Shown: positions 19,690 through 28,722 of the stretch, piece by piece
Numbering within the stretch: the first letter of the stretch is position 1
Layout: each line of letters opens with the position of its first letter
Source of the DNA: Methylocystis sp. KS32
Lineage (GTDB): Bacteria > Pseudomonadota > Alphaproteobacteria > Rhizobiales > Beijerinckiaceae
Reading direction: 5' to 3'
Assembly: GCA_002862095.1 (NCBI GenBank)
Contig: PHSQ01000001.1
Span: 434,001-498,000 of the forward strand
DNA: 64,000 nucleotides
Translations under genes and position numbers: made by a program
Notes under the pieces: model-generated
Told to the model about the DNA's origin: nothing
The model's input: the letters and a program-made list of their open reading frames with translations, nothing else
The model's database searches: none

Positions 19690-20598
19690 TCAGGCGAACA
19701 ACAAGGTCGAGAGCTTTTTTCGCGCGCTCGCGGTAGCCTTGTCCATCGGTCCCCACGCCTCGAAAAACTGGACGAGCTGCTTGCGCGCGCCGTCATCATT
19801 CCAATTACGGTCGCGTCGAATGATTTCAAGGAGCTGATCGGCGGCTTCTTCACGAAGTCCCTTGGCGTTCAAGGCCAGCGCCAGATCGAGAAGGGCTTGC
19901 GGATCGCCGGGGTTCGTCTCGGCGCGCTGGCGCAGTGCGTCGACCTCATCGAGCGCGCTCGCCTGAATCGCGTTCTCCAGCGCCGCCGCCGCGGCAAGGA
20001 TCGAAGGATCGCCGCGTAGCGATTCCGGCGTGGAGGCGAGCAGGCCCCGAGCCTCTTCGAGTCGACCAAGAGCGACGTAAAGCCTCGCCAACTCGGCCCA
20101 GGCCTTGGGTTGCGGCGGCTTGATCGCCGCCAATTGCGTCAGGAGGGCTTCGGCCTCGTCGATCTGGCCGGCCGCCAACAGGTTCTCCACCGACGCGAGG
20201 GCGTCGGCGTCCGCCTCGATGGGGCCGATCAGCCGCTCCAAAAAACCCTTGATCTGACTCTCGGGCAGAGCGCCGACGAAACCATCGCTGGGTCGGCCGC
20301 GCTGAAACGCCACGACGGCGGGAATAGACTTGACGCCTAGCTGGCCGGCGATTTCCGGTTCTTCGTCGATATTCATCTTGACCAGGAGAACCTTGCCCTT
20401 GGTCGCCTTCACCAGTTTTTCGAGAACGGGGGCGAGCTGGCGGCAGGGTCCGCACCACGGCGCCCAGAAATCGACCAGCACGACCCGCCTCATCGAGGTT
20501 TCCAGGACGTCCGCGCGAAAGCGCGCCGTGGTCGTTTCAATCGGCGCTTCTTCGGCGACCGCCTGTCCGGGGTTGATCGCGAAATCGTTTGAAGTCAT
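19690..20598 (-). CDS. Thioredoxin-TPR co-chaperone, YbbN/CnoX family
   Basis: 302 residues. Residues 20-125 are a thioredoxin fold with an intact WCGPC active site in DFWAPWCGPCRQLAPVLEKL, unlike E. coli YbbN which lacks one cysteine. The cis-Pro segment SIPAVVAFQRG follows. Residues 130-300 are helical TPR-like repeats (ALASVENLLAAGQIDEAEALL; ALLDLALALNAKGLREEAADQLLEIIRRDRNWNDD). Family members hold unfolding proteins and pass them to GroEL or DnaK under oxidative stress. First gene of a run leading to LON, Trm112 and tesB. Confidence 0.9.
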   Translation of the reverse strand: MTSNDFAINPGQAVAEEAPIETTTARFRADVLETSMRRVVLVDFWAPWCGPCRQLAPVLEKLVKATKGKVLLVKMNIDEEPEIAGQLGVKSIPAVVAFQRGRPSDGFVGALPESQIKGFLERLIGPIEADADALASVENLLAAGQIDEAEALLTQLAAIKPPQPKAWAELARLYVALGRLEEARGLLASTPESLRGDPSILAAAAALENAIQASALDEVDALRQRAETNPGDPQALLDLALALNAKGLREEAADQLLEIIRRDRNWNDDGARKQLVQFFEAWGPMDKATASARKKLSTLLFA

Positions 20599-20630
20599 CG
20601 TTTGCCTCCCCTTGAGCCCTGCGGTTCGAT

Positions 20631-21347
20631 CTAAAGGCGTGTGAAGTTCAGATAAACGGGTTTCCGACCCGCCGCTATCGCCTTGCTTTCATATTTGGTC
20701 CGAGTCCAGCCCTCCCAAGGATCGAGCCAGTCCGCGGAGGCCTTGGCGGTCCATTCGAAATATGGGGATACTCCGATGCGCGCGAGAGTCCATGCGGCGT
20801 AGTCGTCTATGTCGGTGGAGAAGCGAAGCTCCGCGCTTTTTTTCATTACGCGCGCGAGTCGCGCCAGGGCGTCCTCCGAAACGAAGCGTCTCTTGCGCTG
20901 GCGGCGTTTCGGCCAGGGATCGGGATAGAATAAATAGACCCGCGAGAGGCTTGCGTCGGGCAGGCGATCCAGCGCTTCGACGGCGTCGCCGCGATAGAGG
21001 CGGATGTTTTTCAGTTCGCGGCGCTCGATCCGAGAAAGCAGCCGGGCGACCCCGTTGACGAAGGGCTCGCAACCGATGAAGCCCACATCGGGCTCGCTGC
21101 TCGCCGCTTCGATCAGATGTTCGCCGCCGCCAAAGCCGACCTCCAGCCGCAATTCGCGCATGGGTTCTGGGAAAAGCGCCGAGGGATCGATCGGTTTGGA
21201 GACGTCGAGGGAAAGCGCCGGCAGCAGTTGCGAGATCAACTCGGTCTGATGGGGACGAAGCGCCTTGCCTTTGGAGCGCCCAAACAAACGACGCGGGGCG
21301 CTGGAGCGCTCCGCGTCTTCTGTAGAGACGGCCGTGATCTTCGACAC
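20631..21347 (-). CDS. trmB: tRNA (guanine-N7)-methyltransferase
   Basis: 238 residues from the GTG at 21347, two bases after the metK stop; an upstream in-frame ATG at 21398 would overlap metK by 49 bp. Neither has a strong ribosome site. The SAM-binding LEVGFGGGEHLIEAA and the family signature LFYPDPWPKRRQRKRR are clear. The enzyme makes m7G46 in the variable loop of tRNAs using S-adenosylmethionine. Its position directly behind metK, which makes that cofactor, is conserved in Rhizobiales. Confidence 0.9.
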   Translation of the reverse strand: MSKITAVSTEDAERSSAPRRLFGRSKGKALRPHQTELISQLLPALSLDVSKPIDPSALFPEPMRELRLEVGFGGGEHLIEAASSEPDVGFIGCEPFVNGVARLLSRIERRELKNIRLYRGDAVEALDRLPDASLSRVYLFYPDPWPKRRQRKRRFVSEDALARLARVMKKSAELRFSTDIDDYAAWTLARIGVSPYFEWTAKASADWLDPWEGWTRTKYESKAIAAGRKPVYLNFTRL

Positions 21348-21349
21348 GA

Positions 21350-22540
21350 TCAGGAGAAATGCGCCTTCAATTTGTCGGCGATGTCGGTCTTCTCCCAAGA
21401 GAATCCGCCGTCCGCGTCGGGCGTACGGCCAAAGTGGCCATAGGCGGAGGTGCGCGCGTAAATGGGCCGGTTGAGCTGGAGATGTTCGCGAATGCCGCGC
21501 GGCGACAGGCGCATGATCTGCGGCAACACCGCTTCGAGCTTGTCCTCCGCGACCTGGCCAGTCCCATGCAGATCGACGTAGATCGACAACGGCTCCGCCA
21601 CGCCGATGGCGTAGGCGAGCTGGATCGTGGCGCGATCGGCCAGACCCGCCGCGACCACGTTCTTGGCGAGATAACGGGCGGCGTAGGCCGCCGAGCGGTC
21701 GACCTTGGTCGGGTCCTTGCCCGAGAAGGCCCCGCCGCCGTGCGGAGCTGCTCCGCCATAGGTGTCAACGATGATCTTGCGGCCGGTGAGGCCCGCGTCG
21801 CCGTCCGGCCCGCCGATGAAGAACTTGCCGGTGGGGTTCACGTGCCACACGGTTTTGTCCGTGATCCAACCCTGGGGCAGCGCTTCCCTGATATAAGGTT
21901 CGACGATACGGCGGATGTCCTCGGGCGAGAGGCTCTCGTCGACATGCTGGTGAGAGAGGACGATCTGATTCGCCTCCACCGGCTTGCCGTCCACATAGCG
22001 GACCGTCACCTGGCTTTTGGCGTCGGGGCCAAGCCCCTTCTCCTGGCCGGAGTGGCGCGCATGAGCCAGTTTTTGCAGTATCTTGTGGGAATAATAAAGC
22101 GGAGCGGGCATGAGGTCAGGGGTTTCCCGCACGGCGTAGCCGAACATGATGCCCTGATCGCCCGCGCCCTCGTCCTTGTTGCCGGCGGCGTCAACGCCCT
22201 GGGCGATGTCGGCGGACTGCTCATGGAGCAGGACTTCCACTTTGGCGTTTTTCCAGTGAAAGCCTTCCTGCTCGTAGCCAATGTCCTTTATCGCCATGCG
22301 GGCGATATCCTCGATATGCTCGAAAGCGAGATGGGGTCCCCTTACCTCGCCGGCGATCACGACCCGATTGGTGGTGCAAAGCGTTTCGGCCGCGACGCGA
22401 ATGACGTAAGGATCGACGCCCGCCTTGGCCCCCTCCCGGAAAAACTCGTCGACGATTTCGTCGGAGATCCGGTCGCAGACTTTGTCCGGGTGACCTTCGG
22501 AAACAGACTCGCTGGTGAAGAGATAATTTTTACGAGCCAC
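21350..22540 (-). CDS. metK: S-adenosylmethionine synthetase
   Basis: 396 residues starting with GTG (22540): [20 protein letters not shown] follows. Family signatures [12 protein letters not shown] (ATP site) and [19 protein letters not shown] (phosphate loop) are intact. The enzyme condenses methionine with ATP to form S-adenosylmethionine. GTG as start of such an expressed gene, plus complementarity between the start region and the leader, may matter for control. Downstream of the XRE regulator gene and upstream of trmB. Confidence 0.96.
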   Translation of the reverse strand: MARKNYLFTSESVSEGHPDKVCDRISDEIVDEFFREGAKAGVDPYVIRVAAETLCTTNRVVIAGEVRGPHLAFEHIEDIARMAIKDIGYEQEGFHWKNAKVEVLLHEQSADIAQGVDAAGNKDEGAGDQGIMFGYAVRETPDLMPAPLYYSHKILQKLAHARHSGQEKGLGPDAKSQVTVRYVDGKPVEANQIVLSHQHVDESLSPEDIRRIVEPYIREALPQGWITDKTVWHVNPTGKFFIGGPDGDAGLTGRKIIVDTYGGAAPHGGGAFSGKDPTKVDRSAAYAARYLAKNVVAAGLADRATIQLAYAIGVAEPLSIYVDLHGTGQVAEDKLEAVLPQIMRLSPRGIREHLQLNRPIYARTSAYGHFGRTPDADGGFSWEKTDIADKLKAHFS

Positions 22541-22704
22541 TTCAAAACCTCGCCTTCAGGCTTGGCGCCGCGCGCGCCGAGGCGCCCGACCGCACGAATT
22601 GGGAATGGCTCATTTCGCAGCAAGTGTTCGTTTCGTCAAGCGCGCCGGCCGAGATTTGTTCGTTAAATCGAACACCCTTTGGCTGGGGGCCTTTTTTTAA
22701 GCTT
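22541..22704 (-). promoter_or_regulatory. metK 5' leader
   Basis: 164 bp between the regulator gene and metK. It contains a GC-rich potential hairpin close to the start. GAGCCA in the leader (complement of 22606-22611) can pair with TGGCTC overlapping the metK GTG start (complement of 22534-22539). It did not match the SAM-II or SAM/SAH riboswitch consensus as I know them, so any riboswitch role is speculative. Confidence 0.3.
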
Positions 22705-23154
22705 TCAGGGCCCTTCGGGTGTTTCTTGTTCGATCGTGGCGCCCTCCTGTTCCGCCAGGGTGGCGACCAGCTCCACGATTTTCTTGCGAATCTTGGGATC
22801 GCGAATGCGGGCGAAGGACCGGTTGAGATGCAGCCCCTCCGCCGTGCCCAGAAAATCCACCACGAATTGAGACGAACTCTCCTCCTCGATGCCCTGGGGA
22901 AATGTGCTGGAAGTGGGAGCGCCTTCAAAAAAGAAGGAAGGCGGGACGTTCAGTGTTTTGGAGATTTGCTGGAGACGGCTTGCGCCAATGCGGTTGGCGC
23001 CTTTTTCGTATTTTTGGATCTGTTGAAACGTTAGCCCAAGCGCCTCGCCCAATTTTTCCTGGCTCATTTTCATGAGCACCCGCTGCATTCGGACTCTGCT
23101 GCCGACATGGCGGTCAATCGGGTCAGGCGTCTTCTTCACGTCCCAGGTCTCCAA
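22705..23154 (-). CDS. XRE-family transcriptional regulator (PhrR-like)
   Basis: 149 residues. A Cro/C1 helix-turn-helix spans about 14-72 (VGSRVRMQRVLMKMSQEKLGEAL then TFQQIQKYEKGANRIGASRL). A C-terminal segment (about 110-145) is conserved in the alphaproteobacterial relatives found upstream of metK. In Sinorhizobium the counterpart PhrR is associated with low-pH response; here the target is unknown. Two matching 11-bp palindromes lie 40-72 bp upstream of its ATG and suggest autoregulation. Confidence 0.9.
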   Translation of the reverse strand: METWDVKKTPDPIDRHVGSRVRMQRVLMKMSQEKLGEALGLTFQQIQKYEKGANRIGASRLQQISKTLNVPPSFFFEGAPTSSTFPQGIEEESSSQFVVDFLGTAEGLHLNRSFARIRDPKIRKKIVELVATLAEQEGATIEQETPEGP

Positions 23155-23193
23155 TCCCTGTGTTACTTAAACCGCGTCGCAGGGGAATATGCA

Positions 23194-23226
23194 ATACATT
23201 GTATTTTAACAAAAACTACAATGTAG
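23194..23226. promoter_or_regulatory. Paired palindromic operator candidates upstream of the XRE gene
   Basis: ATACATTGTAT (23194-23204) and CTACAATGTAG (23216-23226) are each near-perfect palindromes with the common core TACA-W-TGTA. Their centres are 22 bp apart, two helical turns, so dimers would bind on the same DNA face. The position just upstream of the regulator gene fits autogenous control. Confidence 0.6.
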
Positions 23227-23599
23227 TGAGCCGTCGTTCGCGGCTTTCTCCAAGAGTTGGCTATAATGCGGGATTTCATTCGTCGCGCGCGAGCCGGACG
23301 GCAGGGAGTCCGCGTCCGAGATTTTTCGCTGACATTCAGCCAGAAAGGCGCCCGACCCGGCGGCTCCGCGCGGGCAGGGAGACATTGAACTGGATTGGAT
23401 CGAATAATGCAAGCGGCTCAGACGCCCCGCCCTTCCGATCCCAACATGCGGCTGCCCCTCGCCGACCGCGACGAGAAGCGTGTGACCCAGGGGAATAGGA
23501 CGAGCAAATGAGAGCTACGATCCGGACAGGCGGCTGCAATTGCCCACGGATGACGTGAGCATGTGTTGGCGGAGCTGGCGGCGCATCTGGGCCGGCCAT

Positions 23600-24010
23600 C
23601 AACTCGGCGTCAGAATGTGGTCGTCTGAAGGATGATGCCGAAGGGCTGGCCGCCGGCGCAGGAGCCTTTGTTGCGCCCCCGCAGCAGGCGCAGCGGATCG
23701 CAAAGCGCCGATGTCGGCCCACGAAGGGGCGCAGCGGCGGAATCTCGATCTCGTCATATTCGCCGATCAGATCGGCGGGCGCGCCGTCTTCGAAGCCGCA
23801 GCCACAAAGTTCACAGTGCGTCGGGATGTGGTCCTCGATCGCATCGGGATTGTCAGCGAGCTCCCGCTTGTGGCCTCAGGGCCGGGCTTGCGCTTTCGCG
23901 CCGCTCCTTGCGATCCGTCGACGGCGGTTTCGAGGACGTGCGCGATGTCTCATCGGGGCGCGGCAAGCGCCGAGCCAACTGGATCGGCTCCTGCTTGGAA
24001 AATCGCTCCA
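23600..24010 (-). pseudogene. Decayed IS66-family transposase fragment
   Basis: Reading the minus strand in three frames reconstructs an N-terminal IS66-type segment. First comes a KPPSTDRKERR-like stretch, then a RKRKPGPE stretch in another frame, then DNPDAIEDHIPTHCELCGCGF with two CxxC-like cysteines in a third. It continues with EIEIPPLRPFVGRHRRFAIRCACCGG. These are the Ser-rich linker and zinc-binding domain of IS66 TnpC. At least two frameshifts are present, and the catalytic DDE domain is missing. The rest of the 23.2-24.0 kb gap shows no gene. Confidence 0.6.
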
Positions 24011-24040
24011 GCTCGTCGCCAATCATTTCATTCCTGAGAA

Positions 24041-25852
24041 TTAGAGCCGAACCGCTCCCGCGTGGATGCGGTTGTGGAGTTTCCCGTCCAAAGGCGCGTA
24101 GCCACCCCTCTCCGGATCCGCGAAATAAAGCGGCTCGCCGATTTTCGCCGGATCGAAGCCTTCGGCCGCGAGCGTCTGCGCCTTGTGCTTGAAAGTGCCG
24201 GTTATCTCGATGGAAGAGCGCAGCCTGAGGAAGAGTGGCCGGGCGTAGCTTGGCAGCGACGCCTCCGCATGGCGACGCAGGCCAGGTAAATCGAAACCTT
24301 GGTCGACGACGAGAGCAGCCATGCCGGCGCGCCCTTCGTGGCCGGGAACGACCACGCCATAGACGACGGCGTCGCGCACGCCAGGGAATTTCATTAGAAC
24401 CTGAGCCACCTCGAAGGTGGAGACATTTTCTCCCTTCCAGCGGAAACTGTCGCCAATGCGATCAACGAAATAATAGAATCCGCGCGCGTCCTTGCGCATG
24501 AGGTCGCCGCTGCGCATCCAGACGTCTCCAGCTTCGAAAACGTCACGCAGAATTTTCTTTTCCGAGTCCTTGCGGCTCAGATAGCCGTCGAAGCCGGCGC
24601 TGGACGCGTCGTCGACGTCGATCCTCGCAATCGCCTCGCCCGCCTCATCGACGCCGCGGCGGATGCAGCGCCCGTCCTCGCCGCGCGCTATCGCGTCGGC
24701 GGCTTCGTCGAAGGCGACCAACGCCACAGGAAAGCGTTGCGCCAGGAAGGCCGGAATGCGTCCGATCGCGCCCGGCTCGCCCTCGACATTGTAAAGCGAG
24801 AAATTACTCTCGGTCGCGGCGTAAAATTCGAGAATGCGGGGAATGTGGAAGCGTTGCTGAAACGAGGTCCAAACGTCGCCCCGTAGCCCGTTGCCGAGGG
24901 CGAGGCGCAAGTTATGCCGCTTGTGCGCCTCGCAATCCGGAGCGTTGACCAGATAGCGGCACAGCTCGCCGATATATTGGAACAAGGTGCATTGTTGCGC
25001 AGCGACGTCTTCCCAGAAATTGGAAACCGAAAATCGCGGGCGCAGAACCACCGAGCCGCCGGCGAGCAGCGCCGACCACACCGCCACGACGCCGCCAACG
25101 GAGTGATACATCGGAAGGCAATTATACATGCGATCCATTGGACCGGCGTCGATCAGACCAGAGAACCACAGGCTCCAGTTCATTAGACGGCGATGGGTGA
25201 CGATGGCGGCCTTGGGCAAGCCGGTGGTGCCGGAGGTGAAAATATAGAGGGCGCGGTCATTGAGCGTGACCTCGCGTTGTTCTGCGGGACGCAGCGGCTC
25301 CCCCGAGATCGCTGCGGTCTCGGGGGAGAACGACCGTCGCCCATCCGCCGTTTCTTCGAAACCGATGACCTCGAGCGGGGAATCGAGCAACGCCGCTGCC
25401 TGCCGGCAGGTCTCGTCAAGTTCTCGGGCGGCGATCACGCAACGGGCTTGCGCCGCGCCAAGACAATGCGCGAGAGCGGAGGCGGGAAGATTGACGTTAA
25501 GAAGCGCCACCACGACGCCGACGCGGGTGAGACCCAGCCAAATGGCGGCGTAATCGGCGCGGTTTCCCATCGACAAGGCGACGACCTCGCCCTTTCGCAA
25601 ATCGTTTTTCAAAGCCCAACGCGCATAGCGATTGGCCCGCGCCGCGAATGTTGCGAAGGTCACTGTCTCGTAATTGTCGATCACCGCCACGGCGTCGCCC
25701 TGCAAGGCGGCGACTTCCTCGAAGGCCACGCCGAGGATACGGCGTCGATCCGCCTCAATCCGCGCGACGTTCTGCAACGCGCGCAGCCAATCCTTGTTGG
25801 CGGAGCGTTTTTCTGGCGCCGGAGCGCCGGCGCCGGTCTTGAGGTCGTTCAT
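24041..25852 (-). CDS. Long-chain / very-long-chain acyl-CoA synthetase (FATP-type)
   Basis: 603 residues of the adenylate-forming superfamily. Motif I YIFTSGTTGLPKAAIVTHRR, the FATP-type segments NCLPMYHSVGGVVAVWSALLAGGSVVLRPRFS and YAATESN, and the hinge region DRIGDSFRWKGENVSTFEVAQ are visible. The catalytic C-terminal Lys lies in EITGTFKHKAQTL. These features match the long-chain acyl-CoA synthetases annotated FadD6-like or SLC27-like rather than FadD. It activates fatty acids to acyl-CoA at the membrane. Single gene, divergent from metY across a 330-bp gap. Confidence 0.9.
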   Translation of the reverse strand: MNDLKTGAGAPAPEKRSANKDWLRALQNVARIEADRRRILGVAFEEVAALQGDAVAVIDNYETVTFATFAARANRYARWALKNDLRKGEVVALSMGNRADYAAIWLGLTRVGVVVALLNVNLPASALAHCLGAAQARCVIAARELDETCRQAAALLDSPLEVIGFEETADGRRSFSPETAAISGEPLRPAEQREVTLNDRALYIFTSGTTGLPKAAIVTHRRLMNWSLWFSGLIDAGPMDRMYNCLPMYHSVGGVVAVWSALLAGGSVVLRPRFSVSNFWEDVAAQQCTLFQYIGELCRYLVNAPDCEAHKRHNLRLALGNGLRGDVWTSFQQRFHIPRILEFYAATESNFSLYNVEGEPGAIGRIPAFLAQRFPVALVAFDEAADAIARGEDGRCIRRGVDEAGEAIARIDVDDASSAGFDGYLSRKDSEKKILRDVFEAGDVWMRSGDLMRKDARGFYYFVDRIGDSFRWKGENVSTFEVAQVLMKFPGVRDAVVYGVVVPGHEGRAGMAALVVDQGFDLPGLRRHAEASLPSYARPLFLRLRSSIEITGTFKHKAQTLAAEGFDPAKIGEPLYFADPERGGYAPLDGKLHNRIHAGAVRL

Positions 25853-26182
25853 AACAGCATGTTCCCCAAAAGTGTGCAGCGGTTTTTGGAATAGAACATG
25901 CTCGATCGATTACGTTCAACGCGCGTTCGACTCAATTTTGAACGAACGCCCGCTAGCGAAGGCTCTATTCCTCCAACGATAGTTAATGCACGTTTCACCG
26001 GCCTTTGATTGGAAAATCCCCCGCGTTTCGATCCAAATCAACGTAACTTGTTAGGGTTACCAAATACATTCGCTTCGCCCCACGCCCGCGTCAGGCTTTA
26101 TTTATTTTCTCATCGTTATGACGAAGCATGGTCTCCGGCTTCGAACGTCACCATCCGCCGGATTTTCGGAGAGGTCGCGCTA
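25853..26182. other. Divergent intergenic region between acyl-CoA synthetase and metY
   Basis: No gene is seen. The first 50 bp hold a palindromic repeat (25857-25902). The rest should contain the metY promoter; a GGAGAGG ribosome site lies just before the metY ATG. No SAM-II riboswitch pattern was recognised. Confidence 0.5.
25857..25902. repeat. 46-bp palindromic intergenic repeat
   Basis: Outer arms AGCATGTTC and GAACATGCT are exact inverse complements. Inner CCAAAA and TTTTTGG pair as well, around AGTGTGCAGCGG. The pattern resembles an abundant Rhizobiales intergenic palindrome of the GAGCATG...AAAAGTGTG..CGGTTTT...CATGCTC type (recognised from memory). It sits 5 bp upstream of the acyl-CoA synthetase start. 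Confidence 0.6.
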
Positions 26183-27499
26183 ATGCGTAGTGAAACCATC
26201 GCGGTGCATGGCGGTTTCGACAACGATCCCGCGACCAAGGCGGTCGCGGTTCCCATATACCAGACCGTATCCTACGAATTCGACAGCGCCGATCACGCTG
26301 CGGCGCTCTTCGATCTCGAAGCCGAGGGCTTCCGTTACAGCCGAATCGCCAATCCCACGGTGGAGGTGTTGGAAAAACGCATCGCCCAACTCGAAGGCGG
26401 CGTCGCCGCGCTCGCCGTGGCCACGGGACAGGCGGCGCTATATTATGCTTTCGCCAATGTCGCCGATCATGGCGGCAACATCGTCGCGGCGCCCACGCTT
26501 TATGGCACCACCCACACACTGTTGCAGCATATTCTCCCGCGTCAAGGCGCCGGCGTCAGATTCGCGCAAAGCGACCGGGCCGGGGACATGGCGGCCGCCA
26601 TCGACGAAAATACGCGGGCCCTGTTTTGCGAAAGCGTGGGAAATCCTGCCGGCAATATCTGCGACATCGCCGCCCTCGCCGCGGTCGCTCATGCTCGGGG
26701 CGTTCCCCTGATCGTCGACAACACGGTCGCCACGCCGATTCTGCTTCGGCCGATCGAACACGGCGCCGATATCATCGTGCATTCACTCACGAAATTCATG
26801 GGCGGCCACGGAACGACGCTCGGCGGCGCCATCATCGACAGCGGCCGATTCCCCTGGCGCGAGCATCCCACGCGCTTCCCCATGTTCAACCAGGCGGACG
26901 CATCCTATCACGGCATGGTCTATGTCGATCATTTTGGCGAAGCCGCCTATATCGCGCGGGCGCGGAGCGTCTATCAGCGCACGATGGGAGCTGTGCTGCC
27001 GGCGCTTTCGGCTTTTCTTCTGTTGCAGGGACTGGAAACCGTCGCTTTGCGTGTTGAGCGGCATGTCGAAAACGCGAGAAAGGTCGCGGAATTTTTGAGC
27101 CGCGACCCGCGTGTCGCATGGGTGAACTATTCGGGCTTTCCCGACAATCCGCATTTCGCTCTCGCACAAAAATATCTCGCCGGTCGAGCGTCTTCGTTGC
27201 TGACTTTCGGCGTCTTGGGCGGTCTGGAGGCGGGAAAGGCCTTTTATGACTCGCTGCGCCTCGTCAAGCGTCTCGTAAACATTGGCGACGCCAAGACGCT
27301 CGCCTGTCATCCCGCTTCGACCACGCATCGTCAAATGTCCCGCGCCGAACAGTCGAAGGCGGGCGTGACGCCGGAGATGATCCGTCTCAGCGTCGGCATC
27401 GAACATAGAGACGATATAATTTCCGATCTCGATCAGGCGCTGGCGGTGGCGCAAGAGGCCAGAATTTCCCCCACGCTCCAGCAAGAAGGGGTCTATTGA
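26183..27499 (+). CDS. metY: O-acetylhomoserine sulfhydrylase
   Basis: 438 residues from the ATG at 26183, chosen because it is preceded by GGAGAGG and gives the standard opening ([12 protein letters not shown]); a longer in-frame start at 26009 has no family support. Cys/Met PLP-enzyme features: [22 protein letters not shown], and [12 protein letters not shown] with the PLP lysine K204. The C-terminal [20 protein letters not shown] and the length favour MetY over MetB/MetC. It makes homocysteine directly from O-acetylhomoserine and sulfide. One base separates it from metA. Confidence 0.92.
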   Translation: MRSETIAVHGGFDNDPATKAVAVPIYQTVSYEFDSADHAAALFDLEAEGFRYSRIANPTVEVLEKRIAQLEGGVAALAVATGQAALYYAFANVADHGGNIVAAPTLYGTTHTLLQHILPRQGAGVRFAQSDRAGDMAAAIDENTRALFCESVGNPAGNICDIAALAAVAHARGVPLIVDNTVATPILLRPIEHGADIIVHSLTKFMGGHGTTLGGAIIDSGRFPWREHPTRFPMFNQADASYHGMVYVDHFGEAAYIARARSVYQRTMGAVLPALSAFLLLQGLETVALRVERHVENARKVAEFLSRDPRVAWVNYSGFPDNPHFALAQKYLAGRASSLLTFGVLGGLEAGKAFYDSLRLVKRLVNIGDAKTLACHPASTTHRQMSRAEQSKAGVTPEMIRLSVGIEHRDDIISDLDQALAVAQEARISPTLQQEGVY

Positions 27500-27500
27500 C

Positions 27501-28460
27501 GTGTCCATCTCCGTCACCCCTCGATCGCACCTCGCTGAGACGCTGGAAATCGCGCTCGTCAATAATATGCCCGACCAGGCAATCGACGCGACCAGACGTC
27601 AGTTCACGCGGCTTCTCGACATGGGAGCGAATGGAGCGCCCTTCCGCTTGCGCTGTTATGCGCTGCCGAGCGTGCCGCGCAGCGAGACTGGGCGCCGAAC
27701 TCTCGCGCAGACTCACGACGACGTCGACGCGCTTTACGCGCGCGGCGCCGACGCTCTGATCGTCACGGGCGCCGAACCGCGCGCCGACACGCTCGAACAA
27801 GAGCCCTACTGGAACGACTTCGCGCGGCTGGTCGATTGGGCGCGATCGCATACATTGAGCGCCTTGTGGTCGTGCCTTAGCGCCCATGCCGCCGTTCAGC
27901 TCCTCGATGGCGTCGGAAGACAACGCCTCGAAAAAAAACTCAGCGGCGTCTTCGACTTCGAGATCCTCGATCACGATTGGGCGAATGAAGGCGCCAAGGG
28001 CGCGATAACCGTGCCTCACTCCCGATACAATGGGCTGTCCCAGCGGGAGCTGGAGCAGCGCGGCTACAACATATCCTCTTGGTCGCCGACGGCGGGCGTG
28101 GACAATTTCTGGCGACGCGAGCCCAGTCTGTTCCTGTTCACGCAAGGACATCCCGAATATGACGCCGACACGCTTGCGCGCGAATTCAGGCGGGACGTTC
28201 TTCGTTATCTGACCGGGGAGCGCGGCGAACTGCCGGCGCCGCCGGAAAATTATTTCTCGACCCTAAGCCAGTCGCGTTTCGAGGAGTTACGCCGCCAACG
28301 CGATTCCGTCAATCGCCGCCATTTCGCGGAAAGGCTGAACCAGATTCTTGCTAACGAGCCACTCGCGCGACACTGGAGCGATGACGCGGCGAGGCTCTAC
28401 AGGAATTGGCTCGCCAATGTCTCGGCGGAAAAGGCCCGGCGTCTTCGGAATGCGTCTTGA
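27501..28460 (+). CDS. metA: Homoserine O-acyltransferase, MetA family
   Basis: 319 residues from a GTG one base after the metY stop. The MetA fold shows LNNMPD-like VNNMPDQAI, the nucleophile Cys125 in LWSCLSAHAAV, VPHSRYNG, and the His217/Glu219 pair in TQGHPEYD. It acylates homoserine as the first committed methionine step. The specificity loop reads VTGAEPRAD rather than the TGAP of classical MetA. Coupling to metY, which uses the acetyl ester, suggests acetyl-CoA rather than succinyl-CoA as donor; this is inference. Confidence 0.88.
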   Translation: MSISVTPRSHLAETLEIALVNNMPDQAIDATRRQFTRLLDMGANGAPFRLRCYALPSVPRSETGRRTLAQTHDDVDALYARGADALIVTGAEPRADTLEQEPYWNDFARLVDWARSHTLSALWSCLSAHAAVQLLDGVGRQRLEKKLSGVFDFEILDHDWANEGAKGAITVPHSRYNGLSQRELEQRGYNISSWSPTAGVDNFWRREPSLFLFTQGHPEYDADTLAREFRRDVLRYLTGERGELPAPPENYFSTLSQSRFEELRRQRDSVNRRHFAERLNQILANEPLARHWSDDAARLYRNWLANVSAEKARRLRNAS

Positions 28461-28722
28461 CGCCTCTTGTGAAGCGAGTTGAAAGCCTGTCGTCATGCGC
28501 AGCGCCGTCTCGCTGGGCGCGATCGGCGCGCGCGAGGATCTGGGGACGTTAACCTTGGCGCTTGTTCCGCCCGCCTCCAAAAACAGTTCTTAACTTTGTC
28601 GCCGCTTAATGGCGCTTGATAAGGCTAATGTTTCGCCTGGGTTCTGGACCGTCGCGCCGCGCGAGGGCTAAGGCGGCTCGAAAAGCGGTCGGGAGCGAAA
28701 GCCAGCCCGCGAGGAGAGGATT

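Noticed and set aside
23632..24192. A 186-codon plus-strand frame near the IS66 remnant
   Set aside because: It is antisense to the transposase remnant and to the acyl-CoA synthetase 3' end, with shadow-like composition.
26009..26182. N-terminal extension of metY and a possible SAM-II riboswitch in the same stretch
   Set aside because: Homology begins at 26183 with a good ribosome site. The SAM-II conserved segments (GUGAUUUG and GCUAAA context) could not be placed.
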